NCBI GenBank assembly: GCA_019022495.1
Contig: JAFEKR010000019.1
Location: 496,001-560,000 of the forward strand
Origin: Epichloe hybrida
Lineage: Eukaryota > Ascomycota > Sordariomycetes > Hypocreales > Clavicipitaceae
Length of the DNA stretch: 64,000 nucleotides
Direction of reading: 5' to 3'
Shown: piece after piece, positions 34,611 to 46,388 of the stretch
Layout: each line of letters starts with the position of its first letter
Position numbering within the stretch: position 1 is the first letter of the stretch
Notes under the pieces: model-generated
What the model was told of the DNA's origin: nothing
The model's input: the letters and a program-made list of their open reading frames with translations, nothing else
Database searches by the model: none
Translations under genes and position numbers: made by a program

Positions 34611-37600
34611 TAAGTATACTATAGCTACTAGTTTATCTAAATATAATATCTTACCCTTTATATATAATTTATTATATACTTTATTAAGTTTACTTATATC
34701 CTAGCCCCTTAATTAGTAAGGCCTAATTAGCCTTATTTAATATTACTATCCCTTAATAAAGTTAATTTTTATTTTCTAGTTCTTAAGTATAAGTATAATA
34801 CCTTTATCTTAATAAATATTACATTTATTTATTAATTTAATAAACTTACTTACTATATCCTAGTTAATATTAGTAACTTTTACTTTAAATTAATTAATAA
34901 TATATAGGATTTTCTCTAGGTATTAGATTTTATATAATAGCACTCCTATATTAACCTTTTTTAAATTAAACTTATTATTTTCTTTATTTAACTTATTTTT
35001 CTTCTTATTTTTCTCTCCTATAGTCTTTATAATATCCTTACTAAAGTAAGTATAATATATAAAAGAATTATTAACTAGGTAATTAGTATTAACCTTACTT
35101 ACTATTACTAGTTATATAACCTTCTAATATTTACTAATAATAATAGTTTTATTTATTAAGTTATATATAACTATTTATTTCTAGCTAAATCTAGTAATTA
35201 ATATATTAAGGAAAAACTTTGAATATAATTATATATAGTATATACTTATTTTTTAGTTTTCTTATATTTTCTTCTAACTAATTACTATAGTTAACTATAT
35301 TTTTAGTAAAATTATTACTATATAAGCTATAATTACTTACTAATATAAAACTTTACTTATTAGTTAGCTAATAAGGGTATAGTAAGTCTATTCTAGCTTA
35401 GTAGTAGGTCGTTTAAAATATTTTTACTTTTACTATTATATTATAAACTAACCTAAAAACTACTTTAAAATATATAAAATTAATTTTTACTTTATACTTA
35501 TAAAGAAAGTTTGTTTTAAGTAGTAATTTAAGGCCTAAATTTAGTATTATATTTATTATAACTATAAAATTTCTAGAAATTTATATTTTATATATTACTT
35601 CTAGGATATAAAAATTAAATATAGCTATTTTAGTAATAAAAAAGGAAAACTATACTCTAAATACTAGTTTTAGTTCTTATTATATTTAACTATTCTATTA
35701 TAACTATACCTTATTTACTAAAATTAATAATATTCTTATATTAAGGTAAATTTAATAACTCTTACCTTTATTATTAAATTTAAAAGGAATTTTTAAATAT
35801 ATATTTACTTTTTTTTTAATCTCTTATAGTTTTATAATAGCTTTAATTACTTATTTAAATATAAGTTATTTTAGTTTAGTTATCTTTATTTTAGTAATTA
35901 CTATATTTACTTCTTTACTATTATTTTCTATAAAATAAGTTTTAATAAAGTTAAACTCTTATATTCTAGATTTATTATTATTTTTCTTAGAAACCTTTCC
36001 TTCCTTAGCTATATAGTAACTGTATTTCTGAAGATAAGTTTTATACTATTATATATTAGAATTATTATTATATACTATAATATAAGTATACTTCTTTTTC
36101 TTACTAAGTAGTTTTTCCTAGTATTAATAATACTTAAGTTATTATTAGCCTTTAGTATTTAAAAGTCCTTAGCTTTAAAAGTATTATTTTTCTAGTTAAT
36201 CTTAAGTTCTTTCTTAATAGCTTTAGTTAAGCCTAAATTACTTCTCTTAATTCTCTTAAGTTTTATTTTACTAAGGCCTTTAGTTTTATTCTTTAATAAG
36301 TTAATTTTATTAATATAGCTTAAGTTAGAAAAATTCTAGGGATTTTTATTTATTCCTATTATTTTATTAGTATTATTAATTTCTAAGTAAGAATTATATA
36401 TTTACTAGCTTATTTTAGTTAGCTTATATTTTATTTTTATTATTTTCTAACTTACTATTAAATATATTTATATTAAAGTAAACTTTAAGCTTTCCTTTAC
36501 TTTTTTTACTTTTACCTTATTCTTTATAATATAAGTAATTATATAAGTTATATCTTTTATTATTTACTATAATAATATATACTAATCTTATATCCTTATA
36601 AGTTAGTATTAGATATATTTAATATAATCCTAGATAAAGCTTAAGATATAAATATACTAGAAGCTAATAGTTAGTTATTTTATTATTAGCTTTTATATAT
36701 TAGAAAATCTTTAATATAAAGTTATAAAAAAATACTTTATTAAGAATATTCTCTTTAGTATACTTTACCTTATTAAGCTATATTATTATATTATATACTT
36801 AGATACTAAATTCCTTTTATACTATAATAAATACTAATAATATATTACTAAATATAATAGCTTATTTTTTATATTAAGATATTATTTATACTATACTATT
36901 ATATTTCCTTAGAATAGTATTTAGATTTTTTTCTAGATAATATCTTATTAACTAGGGCTAGTATAATATAAATAGTTTTTAATAGCCTAGACTTATAATT
37001 TAATATATAAAAGATAGTTTATTTCTCATTATAAGTAATAAGATTAGTACTAGCTTCTTCTAGTTTATTATAAAGCTTAAAGTATTTAATATCTATAATT
37101 TTCTATATTAAATTTATATTTTATTCTATTACCTTTATTTATTAATTATACTAGTCCTAATCTAATACTAAATCTATCCTTCCTTAGTACCTAGAATTAG
37201 TATACTATCCCTAGTTTAAATAGTATAGGGTTTACTATAGTAAGTTATATAGATTTAATTACTATTACTTAAATTCTTACTAGTATTATAATATTATTAA
37301 TTATACTACTAGTTTAGACTAAGTATTTAAATAACTATTATATTAATCTTATTACTAAATAGTTTATTTTATTTACTACTTAACTTAATATTACTTATTA
37401 TATAGCTTATTATTATTTTATTATTCCCTAAAAAAACCTTATAGTATTATATTTATTTACCTTAAGGTATATTTTCCTTAGTTTTAATATATTTCCTAAG
37501 GATTCTAGCTATAAATTCTCTAAATATAGCTTATTTAAAAAGTTAAGAGGTTTTATACTTTAAGAAGTAATATTATTTTTAAGGTAGTTTATAATTTCCT

Positions 37601-38122
37601 TTTCTTTATTAATTTTACTTATCTTTATATTTCTCTTAGTTTTAGTTATAGTATTACTATTTATAAGACTAGTAATACTTTTAAATTATTACTCTAAGGC
37701 TTTACTTTCTTTTAATTTAATAGAATTATTAAGAAATCCTTTAGATTTAGCCTTAAAGATATAATTCCTAACTTAAGTCTAAATAAAGTATATAGTTTAT
37801 AAGTTTACTAAATTCTAGTAAATAAGTAACTTCTAAGATATTAGCTATTTTTACCCCTTATAATTCTATTATTAAATTTATAATATATAAGTTTATATAA
37901 GTCTTTTTAGTTACTAATTTTAATAAGCTTTTACTTTTAGTATTTAAAATCTAGATTTATATTATTAAAAGTCTAAAACTAGTAAATAAGGTATAATTTA
38001 CTTTTAGTAACTAGGAAAGTATTTAGTTCCTTATATTAATACTATAAATAGTTAGTTTTAGATATATAAATATTATATTTAGGTTACTAAAGATATATAA
38101 TAAAAGAATAAGTAATTACTAC
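34611..38122. other. RIP-degraded sequence with a glutamine/stop quasi-frame
   Basis: 3.5 kb, extremely AT-rich, family not identified. On the - strand between ~36680 and ~36080 one frame is interrupted only by TAA/TAG and never by TGA. This is the pattern of a Gln-rich coding frame after C-to-T change. It is probably another transposon gene. Confidence 0.5.
38115..38122. repeat. hAT-1 target-site duplication, left
   Basis: ATTACTAC, identical to 44092-44099. Confidence 0.9.
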
Positions 38123-38280
38123 CAGAGCATTGCAATACAATACAATACATTACATAATACAATACATCCAAAATTTTATAATACAATACAATACATGTAT
38201 TATTTGTATTGTTTTGTATTTTTTTTCTTTTTTTTAGTTTTAAGTTAAATTCCTTTATTATAAGGTATATATAGTTTATA

Positions 38281-38476
38281 TAATAGCTTATAATAGCTTA
38301 TAATAGTTTATAATACCTTTTAATACCTTATACTAGCTTATACTAGCTTATACTAGCTTATAATAGCTTATAATAGCTTATACTAGCTTATAATAGCTTA
38401 TAATAGCTTATAATAGCTTATAATAGCTTATAATAGCTTATAATAGCTTATAATAGCTTATAATAGCTTATAATAA
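38281..38476. repeat. Decamer array TAATAGCTTA in hAT-1
   Basis: About 19 units, some variant (TACTAGCTTA). The same array occurs at the equivalent place in hAT-2. Confidence 0.9.
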
Positions 38477-38693
38477 CTTATATATATTACTTATATTACT
38501 TATATAACTTAAAATATTATTAGTGTTAAAGTTTAATTAAAATTAAATAGTAAATAAATAACTTATATATAAATATAAGTAAGTATAAGGAAATTACTAT
38601 AAAAAAGCTATACTTTTTAATTACTTAGTATTTTAAAGTTTTTAAATATATTAATAAAATAAAATACTTTTCTTTTTTATATTTTTAAAAATA

Positions 38694-38790
38694 ATAATAA
38701 TAGTAAAAATAATAGTAAAAATAATAGTAAAAATAATAGTAAAAATAATAGTAAAAATAATAGTAAAAATAATAGTAAAAATACTAGAAA
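38694..38790. repeat. 12-mer array AATAATAGTAAA in hAT-1
   Basis: About eight units just upstream (on +) of the transposase 3' end. Confidence 0.85.
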
Positions 38791-40032
38791 ATATAGGAAA
38801 ATATTTATAAATATAAAAAAATTTATTAAGGGAAAACTAGACTAAACTAGGAAAAAACCCTTATAATAACCTACTTAAAGGTCTGAATTAGAATAAATAT
38901 TATCTTCAGAGGAAGATTCAATATTAGGTAAATTATTAGATTTACCTAAGTTAGAATCTTCCTTTGAAGAAGATATAGACTCTTCAGAATCAGAGCTATA
39001 ATAATCATAAAGCTCTGAATATTGCTTAGTAGTAATATTTCCCTCCTTTTCCTAATTCTTTAATAAGATTAATTCCTTTAAAGTAGAATTCTTTAAAGAA
39101 GTTTGTCTCTTTGTAAGAATATTACCTCTAGTATTAAAAGTGCTTTCTATAGCACCAGAGGTAGTAGGAATAGCAAGGTATTTCCTAGCAATAATACTTA
39201 AAATAGGGAAAGATTTAGTATTATTTTCCCACTATTTAAAGATATCCTCCTATAATAATATTAATATATTAATAAGATTATTAACATAAGAAAGGGATTT
39301 ACTTACCTTATCTTCTTAAATATCTAGCTTAGTATAAGTAGAAATCTCATTTTTTCTATTCTTTTAAATAGATTTTTCCCTCTCATTAGGAAATAAACCT
39401 TTATAAAGATTAGTTTTAGGCTTAGGCCTAGGATTTTCAAAAGTCCTAGGTTAACTAGGCCCTGCAAGATCAACTATAAATTGGGTATTTGCGTGTTGAT
39501 CTTGCTTGCTAATATTACTATTAGCTTGGTTCTCTTTATAAAAAGGTAAAATCCTAATAATATTATATATTAGTATATTAAAACTATATATAACTTATAA
39601 GAAAGGGTTATTATACTTACGAATTATAGTCCTTTTCAAGGTTTTTAATTAACCTTTCTAAGGTTTGATCTTCTAAATTTAGCTTTTCCTTTATAGTAAA
39701 AAGGTTAAGCTAAGGGTCTAATAATATAGTATATAGATAAGGCTGATATAAGAAGTAATTATTTCCTATGTCTTTAGGAAAATAATTAGCTAGCTTATTT
39801 AAGCTAATATCTATAGATGCTATAAAGGCCTTGCCTCGAGGGCTATAAGTTTCCTATTATAAGTTAGTATATAAAGGATATAGTTTAATATAAGAAGTAA
39901 TATAAATACCTGGCGAATATAAGCCTTTTGGTCCTCTTTTATATCATTAAGATATTTATATATCCTAATAATAAAAAGAGGGACTAAACCTAAAGTATTA
40001 TACTTCTGGCTTTGAAGTATAATAGTAGGTTT

Positions 40033-40047
40033 ATAAAAGACCTCTAA
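40033..40047. repeat. Target-site duplication of non-LTR copy A, left
   Basis: ATAAAAGACCTCTAA, identical to 40357-40371. Confidence 0.9.
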
Positions 40048-40356
40048 GGAATCACGTCAATTTATGCTGTGAGTAAAACTCGAATGGATTTGAGTTTGAC
40101 TGCGGTCGCGAATTATGACTGTATCTTGCGTAATCGCAGCCATAAAGTTTGTCGCAAACTTTGTATTAACTTTTCAGCCCCTAAATTTATAGCTTAAAGC
40201 TTATTCCTTAATGTTTTACCTAATACTGTGGTGATTATTAAATTTGGTTGTTACATGTGGCACTAGCTAGGTATTGCTAGTAATTTTTTTAGTTCCTTGA
40301 AAATTAGATGCATTGGCCACAGCCAATGACCCCAAAAAAAAAAAATTTAAAAATCA
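40048..40356 (+). mobile_element. Non-LTR-like stem-loop element, copy A (5'-truncated, 309 bp)
   Basis: Homologous to the 3' ~310 bp of copies B and C. It begins GGAATCACGTCAA and ends with the stem-loop CATTGGC-CACA-GCCAATG (40311-40328), then GACCCC, an A-rich tract and AAAAATCA. It is flanked by a perfect 15-bp duplication. It keeps many C and G bases (e.g. CTGCGGTCGCGAATTATG) that are T or A in B and C. Confidence 0.85.
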
Positions 40357-43300
40357 ATAAAAGACCTCTAATATGCTGCTTAGGGTAGCTAAATCAGCCC
40401 ATTCTTGCGTTGTTGGAATAGCATCCTTAAGAGCTGCAATATTAGACTCCTTATTAAGAAAAATAATAGCTTCTTTAAGCTCTAAAGAAGTATTAATTAT
40501 CTTATAGGTTGAATTCCACCTAGTTTCATTGGCTAAAGATATAATTAGTATTATATAAAATAATATATATTAAAGATAACTTACCTAAAGGAATTCTTGT
40601 AATATTGCAATTCTTAGCAATATAGCCTTCATTTTTTGCCTTACGTAAAGATTTTAACTAAGTCTTATATAATCCTTGGTTATTCTTAATAATAATAGTA
40701 ACCCTTTTAATTTTACTAAGGATTCCTATAGAAATATTAGTAATAATACTAATAATAACTATAATAAATTACTTACTATTTGCTAAGGATTTAAATTCCT
40801 TATAATCTTGTCTCTCCTTAATAGAAGAGATATCTTCCGTAGAATAGTGTAAAAATTCACTATTCTTAAAAGCTTCTAAATCCTCTTTAGAAGAAGTTGA
40901 TTTAATAAAGCTTGTTATAATATCCTTTGTAACAATGTTTAAAACATGTGCTACACATCGAATATTATAAGGTTCTTCTATAATAATACTTTTATAGTTC
41001 TTATTAATATAAGAAGACATAAAAGTATTATTATTAGACCTATTATCTCTAGTAAAACTAGTATTATTCTATTAGTAAAAGGTTATATAATATATTAAAA
41101 GACTAAAGATAATAGCTAACATACCTTGAGATTATCTTTGGCTTAAGCTGATATTCTTGAATTATTTTATTAAAGGATTCATGAATATAAGCTCTAGTGT
41201 GAGAATTTGATAGATATTCAAATCCTATAATATAAGATAATTAGTATAATAATTATAACTTACCTTATAACTTACCTTATAGTTATAATAGAATAATAGG
41301 ATTTACTTACCTAAAAGCTTATATTCAAGTTTAAAGTTTGGGTCTAGCTAACTAGCTATAACACCCAAATAGGACTTAGAATTGATAGAAGTCCAGATAT
41401 CTAACTGAATAGATATAGATCCTTGATTTTGAAGATTATATTGGATCTTCTAGATGATTTGCTACTTAGAAATATTATACATAGTATGAATTCTATGTGC
41501 AATACTTCTATAACTTAGCAAAGAAGCTAAATTATTATTCCTAAGTTTAAGTTAGCTTATATATATATATATTATAGACTATAGTTTAAGAAAAAATGCA
41601 TTACTTACCTAGAATAATAATTTAGTAATTCTTTAAAGGAGTTACTATTAACAACAGCAAAAGCAATGTTATTTTCTAGTATAAATCTTATAACTAGATT
41701 AATTGCCTTTTCTAATGAAAATTCCTCTGAGGAAATTGTAGAATTTCAAGCCCTTTTACTAGGAAAAAAGGATGTTAAAGATAATTAGCCTGGCGATTAT
41801 GGCTGGATTTCTAGCACTATTATAATATTAGTAATAAGATATAGGATAGTTATTAGATAATATAACTTACTTATTATCTTACTAGGTTGTTTTTCTTCTA
41901 ATTTAGAAGTAGTAATATCCTTATGCTTTAGCTTATAATAGGATATTCTATTAGAAGCTTGGAATCTCTTAGCCTTACTTTTAAAGGTAAAAGTATAATT
42001 AAGCTATAAACAAAAACATATAATTACCCTTTCTTTATTTAAATTAATTTTAGATAACTAAAAATTAAATAAATTATAGGTAAATATATATGATTTTAAA
42101 GAGAATTTGTAACTAGCCTGATTTTCTAGGTCTTTTTCATGTAAACCTGGAAGATTACTAGGCTAGCTAGACCTAATAGGCTAAGAAGATTTATCAGAAG
42201 GATAAAAAGAGGAATCCATGTTAAATAAGAGGTGTTTTTGCTGTTTTTTGCGGATATTTTGCTGAATTTTGCTAAATTTGTTTTTTTCTTTTTTCTTTTT
42301 TCCTTTTATTGTGTTTTTTTGTTGTTTGTTTTGTATGATTTTCTGTGTTTTTTTTGGGGTTTTTTTAGGGTTTTTAGGGGTTTTTTGGGTTTTTTATAGC
42401 TAAAAGGAGATTTTAAAGAAACTTAAATCAGAAGAACAATAAGGGACAATAGTAAGAATAGCAGGTTAGCTTTTCCTATATGATTTGGATTTTTTACGAT
42501 TTTTTATGATTTTTATAAGGGAAAAAGAAAAGAAAAGAAAAGAAAAGAAAAGAGAAAAAAAGAGAAGCGGGGTAATAGTATCACGTAAAAAAATTTGCCC
42601 CACTTAAATGACTAATTCAATTAATTTGCTATAAATTGCTTACATAGCAGAGCGCCCCACTTTTAGACCCACTTTTCAGACTGATTTTTTTATTTATATT
42701 CTTTATTATAAGAGAATTATATCTTATATATAAATATATAGTAAATTATTTTTTTTTATATTTAAAATACTATTTTCTTTTATTTAAAAAAAGCTAATTT
42801 TATTATATAAAATTATATAAAACTATATAAAATATATATAGCTAAGACTTTTATAAAGCTTTTTATTATATTTATATAAACTATTAAAAAGTCTAGTTAT
42901 TAAATTAAAATAAGTATTTTTAATTAAGATAAGTATTAAGAAACTTTTTTATAGACTTTTTACTTATTCTTTTATTTAAAAAACCTATAAAGTTAAAAAA
43001 GTATATTATAAATCTAAAAAAAAATTCTTTTAAACCTAGGAAAGTTTTATTTAAGATAAAATATTTTATTATATTTTTTAAAAAGTTTACTTATATTAGT
43101 ATATTTTTCTTTAGATTTAATATCTTATTAATTAAGAATATTAAATAATTTCTTTAGGGTAATTATTATAATAAAAGCTAAAAAAGGTATAGAAGTTAGT
43201 AGTAAATCTGTAAAAAATAATAGAATAGTGAAAAGACTTTTATAATATAGGAAAAAAATTAAAGTATAAGCCTATATTCTAATATATAATATTTAGCTAC

Positions 43301-43455
43301 CCTAAATATATAATAAGCTTACTTTACTAAATAAGCTAAAACTTTATAAAATTTTAAATAAATTTCTAAATTATTTATAAAAATAGGAATACTATATTTA
43401 AATTACCCTTAAAATCTAATATATTTAGGATATATATACTACCCTTAATATCATA

Positions 43456-43613
43456 TAATACATTATATTGTATTATATTGTATTGTATTATATTGTATTG
43501 TATTGTATTATATTGTATTGTATTGTATTATATTGTATTGTATTGTATTGTATTGTATTGTATTGTATTGTATTGTATTGTATTGTATTGTATTGTATTG
43601 TATTATAATGTAT
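43456..43613. repeat. Pentamer array (TTGTA)n, first copy
   Basis: TATTG/TTGTA pentamers with TTATA variants inside the right end of hAT-1. Confidence 0.9.
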
Positions 43614-43885
43614 TTTTTATATAGTAAAAGTAATAGTAAATCCTAGAAAAAAGTTATAAATATAAAAAAATCTTTAATATAAAGAACAAAAATCATTTTA
43701 TAAACTAGGTTAAGAAATACTTTATTAAGATATATAATATCTATAATAAGCTTACTTTTCTAAATAAGCTAAAACCTTATGTATTTTTTAAAAAAGCACT
43801 AAATTATGTTTAAAAATAAGGATACTATAATTAGACTATATAAAAAATCTACTATATTAGAGATATATATACTACCCTAAATATT

Positions 43886-43981
43886 ATATAATACATTATA
43901 TTGTATTGTATTGTATTGTATTGTATTGTATTGTATTGTATTGTATTGTATTGTATTGTATTGTATTGTATTGTATTGTAT
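43886..43981. repeat. Pentamer array (TTGTA)n, second copy
   Basis: Lies ~440 bp from the first; the sequence before each array is homologous, so the array plus its left flank was duplicated in tandem. Confidence 0.9.
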
Positions 43982-44091
43982 TTTTAATACAATACAATAC
44001 ACAATACAATACAATACATAGGGCAAAACAATACAATACAATACATCGAAGGGCCAAAAAATACAATACAATACAATACAACAATGCTCTG

Positions 44092-44099
44092 ATTACTAC
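44092..44099. repeat. hAT-1 target-site duplication, right
   Basis: ATTACTAC, identical to 38115-38122. Confidence 0.9.
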
Positions 44100-44159
44100 T
44101 ACTTATTATATACTAGCTTTATATATTATTACGTTAAATCTATTAGAGAGGCTAATAGA

Positions 44160-45310
44160 TTTATAGGATACTAACTATTTACTTATAGGATTTGAATATC
44201 TATCAAATTCACATACTAGAGCTTATATTCACTAATGCTTTAATAATCTTATTAAGGATTATTACTTAGAGCCTAAGGATATCCTTAGGTAAGTTATTTC
44301 TTTTAATAATAACTAATATTATTATATATTATATAATTCTAATTCTAATTATATACAGTTTTACTTGGGATAATGGTTCTAATAATAATACTTTTATAAC
44401 TTCTTATATTGATTTTTAATTTTTTTTGGGGTCATTGGCTGTGGCCAATGCATCTAATTTTCAAGGAACCAAAAAAATTACTAGCAATACCTAGCTAGTG
44501 CTATATGTAATAACTAAATTCAATAATCACTGTAGTGTTAGGTAAAATATAAAAGAAATAAGCTTTAAGCTATAAATTTAGAGGCTAAAAAGTTAATATA
44601 AAGTTTGTAATAAACTTTATAGCTATAATTACGTAAGATATAGTTATAATTTGCAACCGCAGTTAAACTTAAATCTATTTAAGTTTTACTTATAGTATAA
44701 ATTAATATAATTCCCCCTTTCTTTATAACTATGTTTATTTTATCTCTTTATATCTCTTCTATCTTATAACTTATTCTTTAAAGCTCTAAGGCAAACTTGA
44801 ACCCTAAAAAAACATAACTTATCCTCACTTGACTCCACTCTAATTCGAAACTAACAAACGCACTGCATAATTCACAGGTAGGTTAAGGGCTACTTATCAA
44901 CTAATTAATAACTAACTAATTAGAAAAATAGTATAGCTAAGGGTAACTATAAGCCAGGGGCTATAACCACTAGGCTATAGAACCTAATAGCTATCTAAAA
45001 ATCCAAGGAAATTCTAGATAAAAAGGAAATTTAAAAAACTAAAGAAAATATTAAGGAATTTAGGAAAAGTAAGAAGAAAAAGGGAAATAAAAAGCTAGAG
45101 AAGAAGGCTAGATATTTAGAAAAGGTGTTGAAAAATAGAGATCTATAATTTAAGCAGTTTTACCTCGTGCCCAGGAGGGATAACTTCTTATATTAATAAG
45201 AGTTATAATAATATTAGTATTGAACTATATGATATCCGATGTATAGCTTATGTTTTAAACATTATAGCTAAGGATATTATTACAAGCTTTATTAAATCTA
45301 CATCTTCTAA
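44160..45310 (+). pseudogene. hAT-3 transposase fragment split by non-LTR copy B
   Basis: Segment 44170-44410 is a close reverse-complement match to hAT-2 58080-58270 and contains SNSHTRAYIHQCFNNLI. It resumes after the insertion at 45195 with YDIRCIAYVLNIIAKDIITSF and stops matching near 45310. Transcribed on +, opposite to hAT-1 and hAT-2. Confidence 0.75.
44411..45179 (-). mobile_element. Non-LTR-like stem-loop element, copy B (full-length, 769 bp)
   Basis: Reverse orientation: the 3' tail (..AAAAATC) is at 44411, the stem-loop at 44433-44450, and the 5' end CCCTCCTGGGCACGAGG at ~45163-45179. Flanked by the 15-bp direct repeat ATAACTTCTTATATT (44396-44410 and 45180-45194). The interior is AT-rich. 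A tRNA A-box-like TAGCCTAGTGG occurs on - at 44967-44977, not at the 5' end. No coding frame is recognised. Confidence 0.85.
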
Positions 45311-45408
45311 CTATTATTAACTTTAATACTATAGAATTATTTTACTTATATAAGTACCTTAGTATATTTAATACTAATTAGTAATTAACTTTATAACTAT
45401 AAATAAGC

Positions 45409-46155
45409 CCCCTCCCGGGCACGAGGTAAAACTGCTTAAAATCATTATAGATCTTTATTTTTCAACACCTTTTCTAAATATCTAGCCTTCTTCTCTAGCT
45501 TTTATTTCCCTTCTTCTTCTTGCTTTTCCTAAATTCCTTAATATTTTCTTTTATTTTTTAAAATTCCTTTTTATTTAGAATTTCCTTAGATTTTTAGATA
45601 GCTATTAGGTTTTATAGCCTAGTGGTTATAGCCCTTAGCTTATAGTTACCCTTAGCTATACTATCTTCTAATTAGTAGCCTTTAATATACCTGTTAATTT
45701 AGGTATAGTATGTTTATTATAAATTAAAGTAAGGGTAAGTGAGGATATATTATGTTTTTTTTAGGTTTAAGTTTGCCTTAGAGCTTTAAAGAATAAGTTA
45801 TAAGATAGAAAAAATATAAAAAGATAGAATAAACATAGTTATAAAGGAAGGGGGAATTACATTAATTTATACTATAAGTAAAACTTAAATAGATTTACGT
45901 TTAACTATAATTATAAATTATAACTCTTATGTAATTATAGCTATAAAGTTTATTATAAACTTTATATTAACTTTTTAGCCCCTAAATTTATAGCCTAAAG
46001 CTTGTTTCTTTATTTATGTTTTACTTAATACTATAGTAATTATTAAATTTAGTTATTAATTATTATACTAGCTAGGTATTGCTAGTAATTTTTTTTATTT
46101 CTTAAAAATTAGATACATTGGCCACAGCCAATGACCCCAAAAAAATTAAAAATCA
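45409..46155 (+). mobile_element. Non-LTR-like stem-loop element, copy C (full-length, 747 bp)
   Basis: Same element as copy B in opposite orientation, from CCCTCCCGGGCACGAGG to AAAAATCA. The stem-loop is at 46116-46133. Flanked by a 16-bp direct repeat ATAACTATAAATAAGC (45393-45408 and 46156-46171). C-to-T and G-to-A differences from copy A are dense across the shared 310 bp, but the stem-loop is unchanged. Confidence 0.85.
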
Positions 46156-46171
46156 ATAACTATAAATAAGC

Positions 46172-46388
46172 TGGGTATTATAAGAAAAAACATTTTTATA
46201 AATACTATAGCTACTACCCCTTATTGTACTAAATTAATAGTTATTATAGTAAAGAGATATAACTATAAAAGTATACTAAAGAAAGAGACTTAAATCCTAG
46301 TTATAGGCTTATTAGGCTTCTAAGGAATTAATTTATTAACCCTTAGGCTTATAGGATATAATATTATTATATTTATCTAGGATATTAT
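46172..46388. other. RIP-degraded spacer left of the copia element
   Basis: No family assigned. Ends with ATTAT (46384-46388), the copia target duplication. Confidence 0.5.

Larger units (their letters stand above)
38875..42219 (-). pseudogene. hAT-1 transposase, interrupted
   Basis: Reads from an ATG at 42219 leftwards through several short introns (ACTTAC/ATTAC donors on +) to a TAA at 38875-38877. A clear block is IRCVAHVLNIVTKDIITSF (within 40769-41020), the conserved 'C.AH.LNL...D' region of hAT transposases. Near the C-terminus (39100-39240) is FPILSIIARKYLAIPTTSG.IESTFNTRGN, which matches the hATC dimerisation domain. Many Gln codons are now TAA/TAG, and a 309-bp insertion disrupts it. 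The tail is acidic and Ser-rich. Confidence 0.85.
38123..44091 (-). mobile_element. hAT-1: complete but decayed hAT transposon, 5969 bp
   Basis: The element begins CAGAGCATTGCAATACAATA and ends with the inverse (..CAATGCTCTG), flanked by a perfect 8-bp duplication ATTACTAC. CAGAG-type ends and 8-bp duplications are hAT hallmarks. Inside the left end are a 10-mer array (38281-38476) and a 12-mer array (~38694-38790). The right end carries a ~440-bp tandem duplication with TTGTA arrays. The transposase is on the - strand, and a short non-LTR copy is inserted in it at 40048-40356. Confidence 0.9.

Noticed and set aside
43877..44166. Frames with repeating YCIVL or YNTIQ on both strands
   Set aside because: Translation of the TTGTA pentamer array (15-bp period), not a protein.
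44967..44977. tRNA A-box-like TAGCCTAGTGG in non-LTR copy B as evidence of a tRNA-derived SINE
   Set aside because: It lies about 200 bp from the 5' end and no convincing B box follows at tRNA spacing, so the element is not called tRNA-derived.
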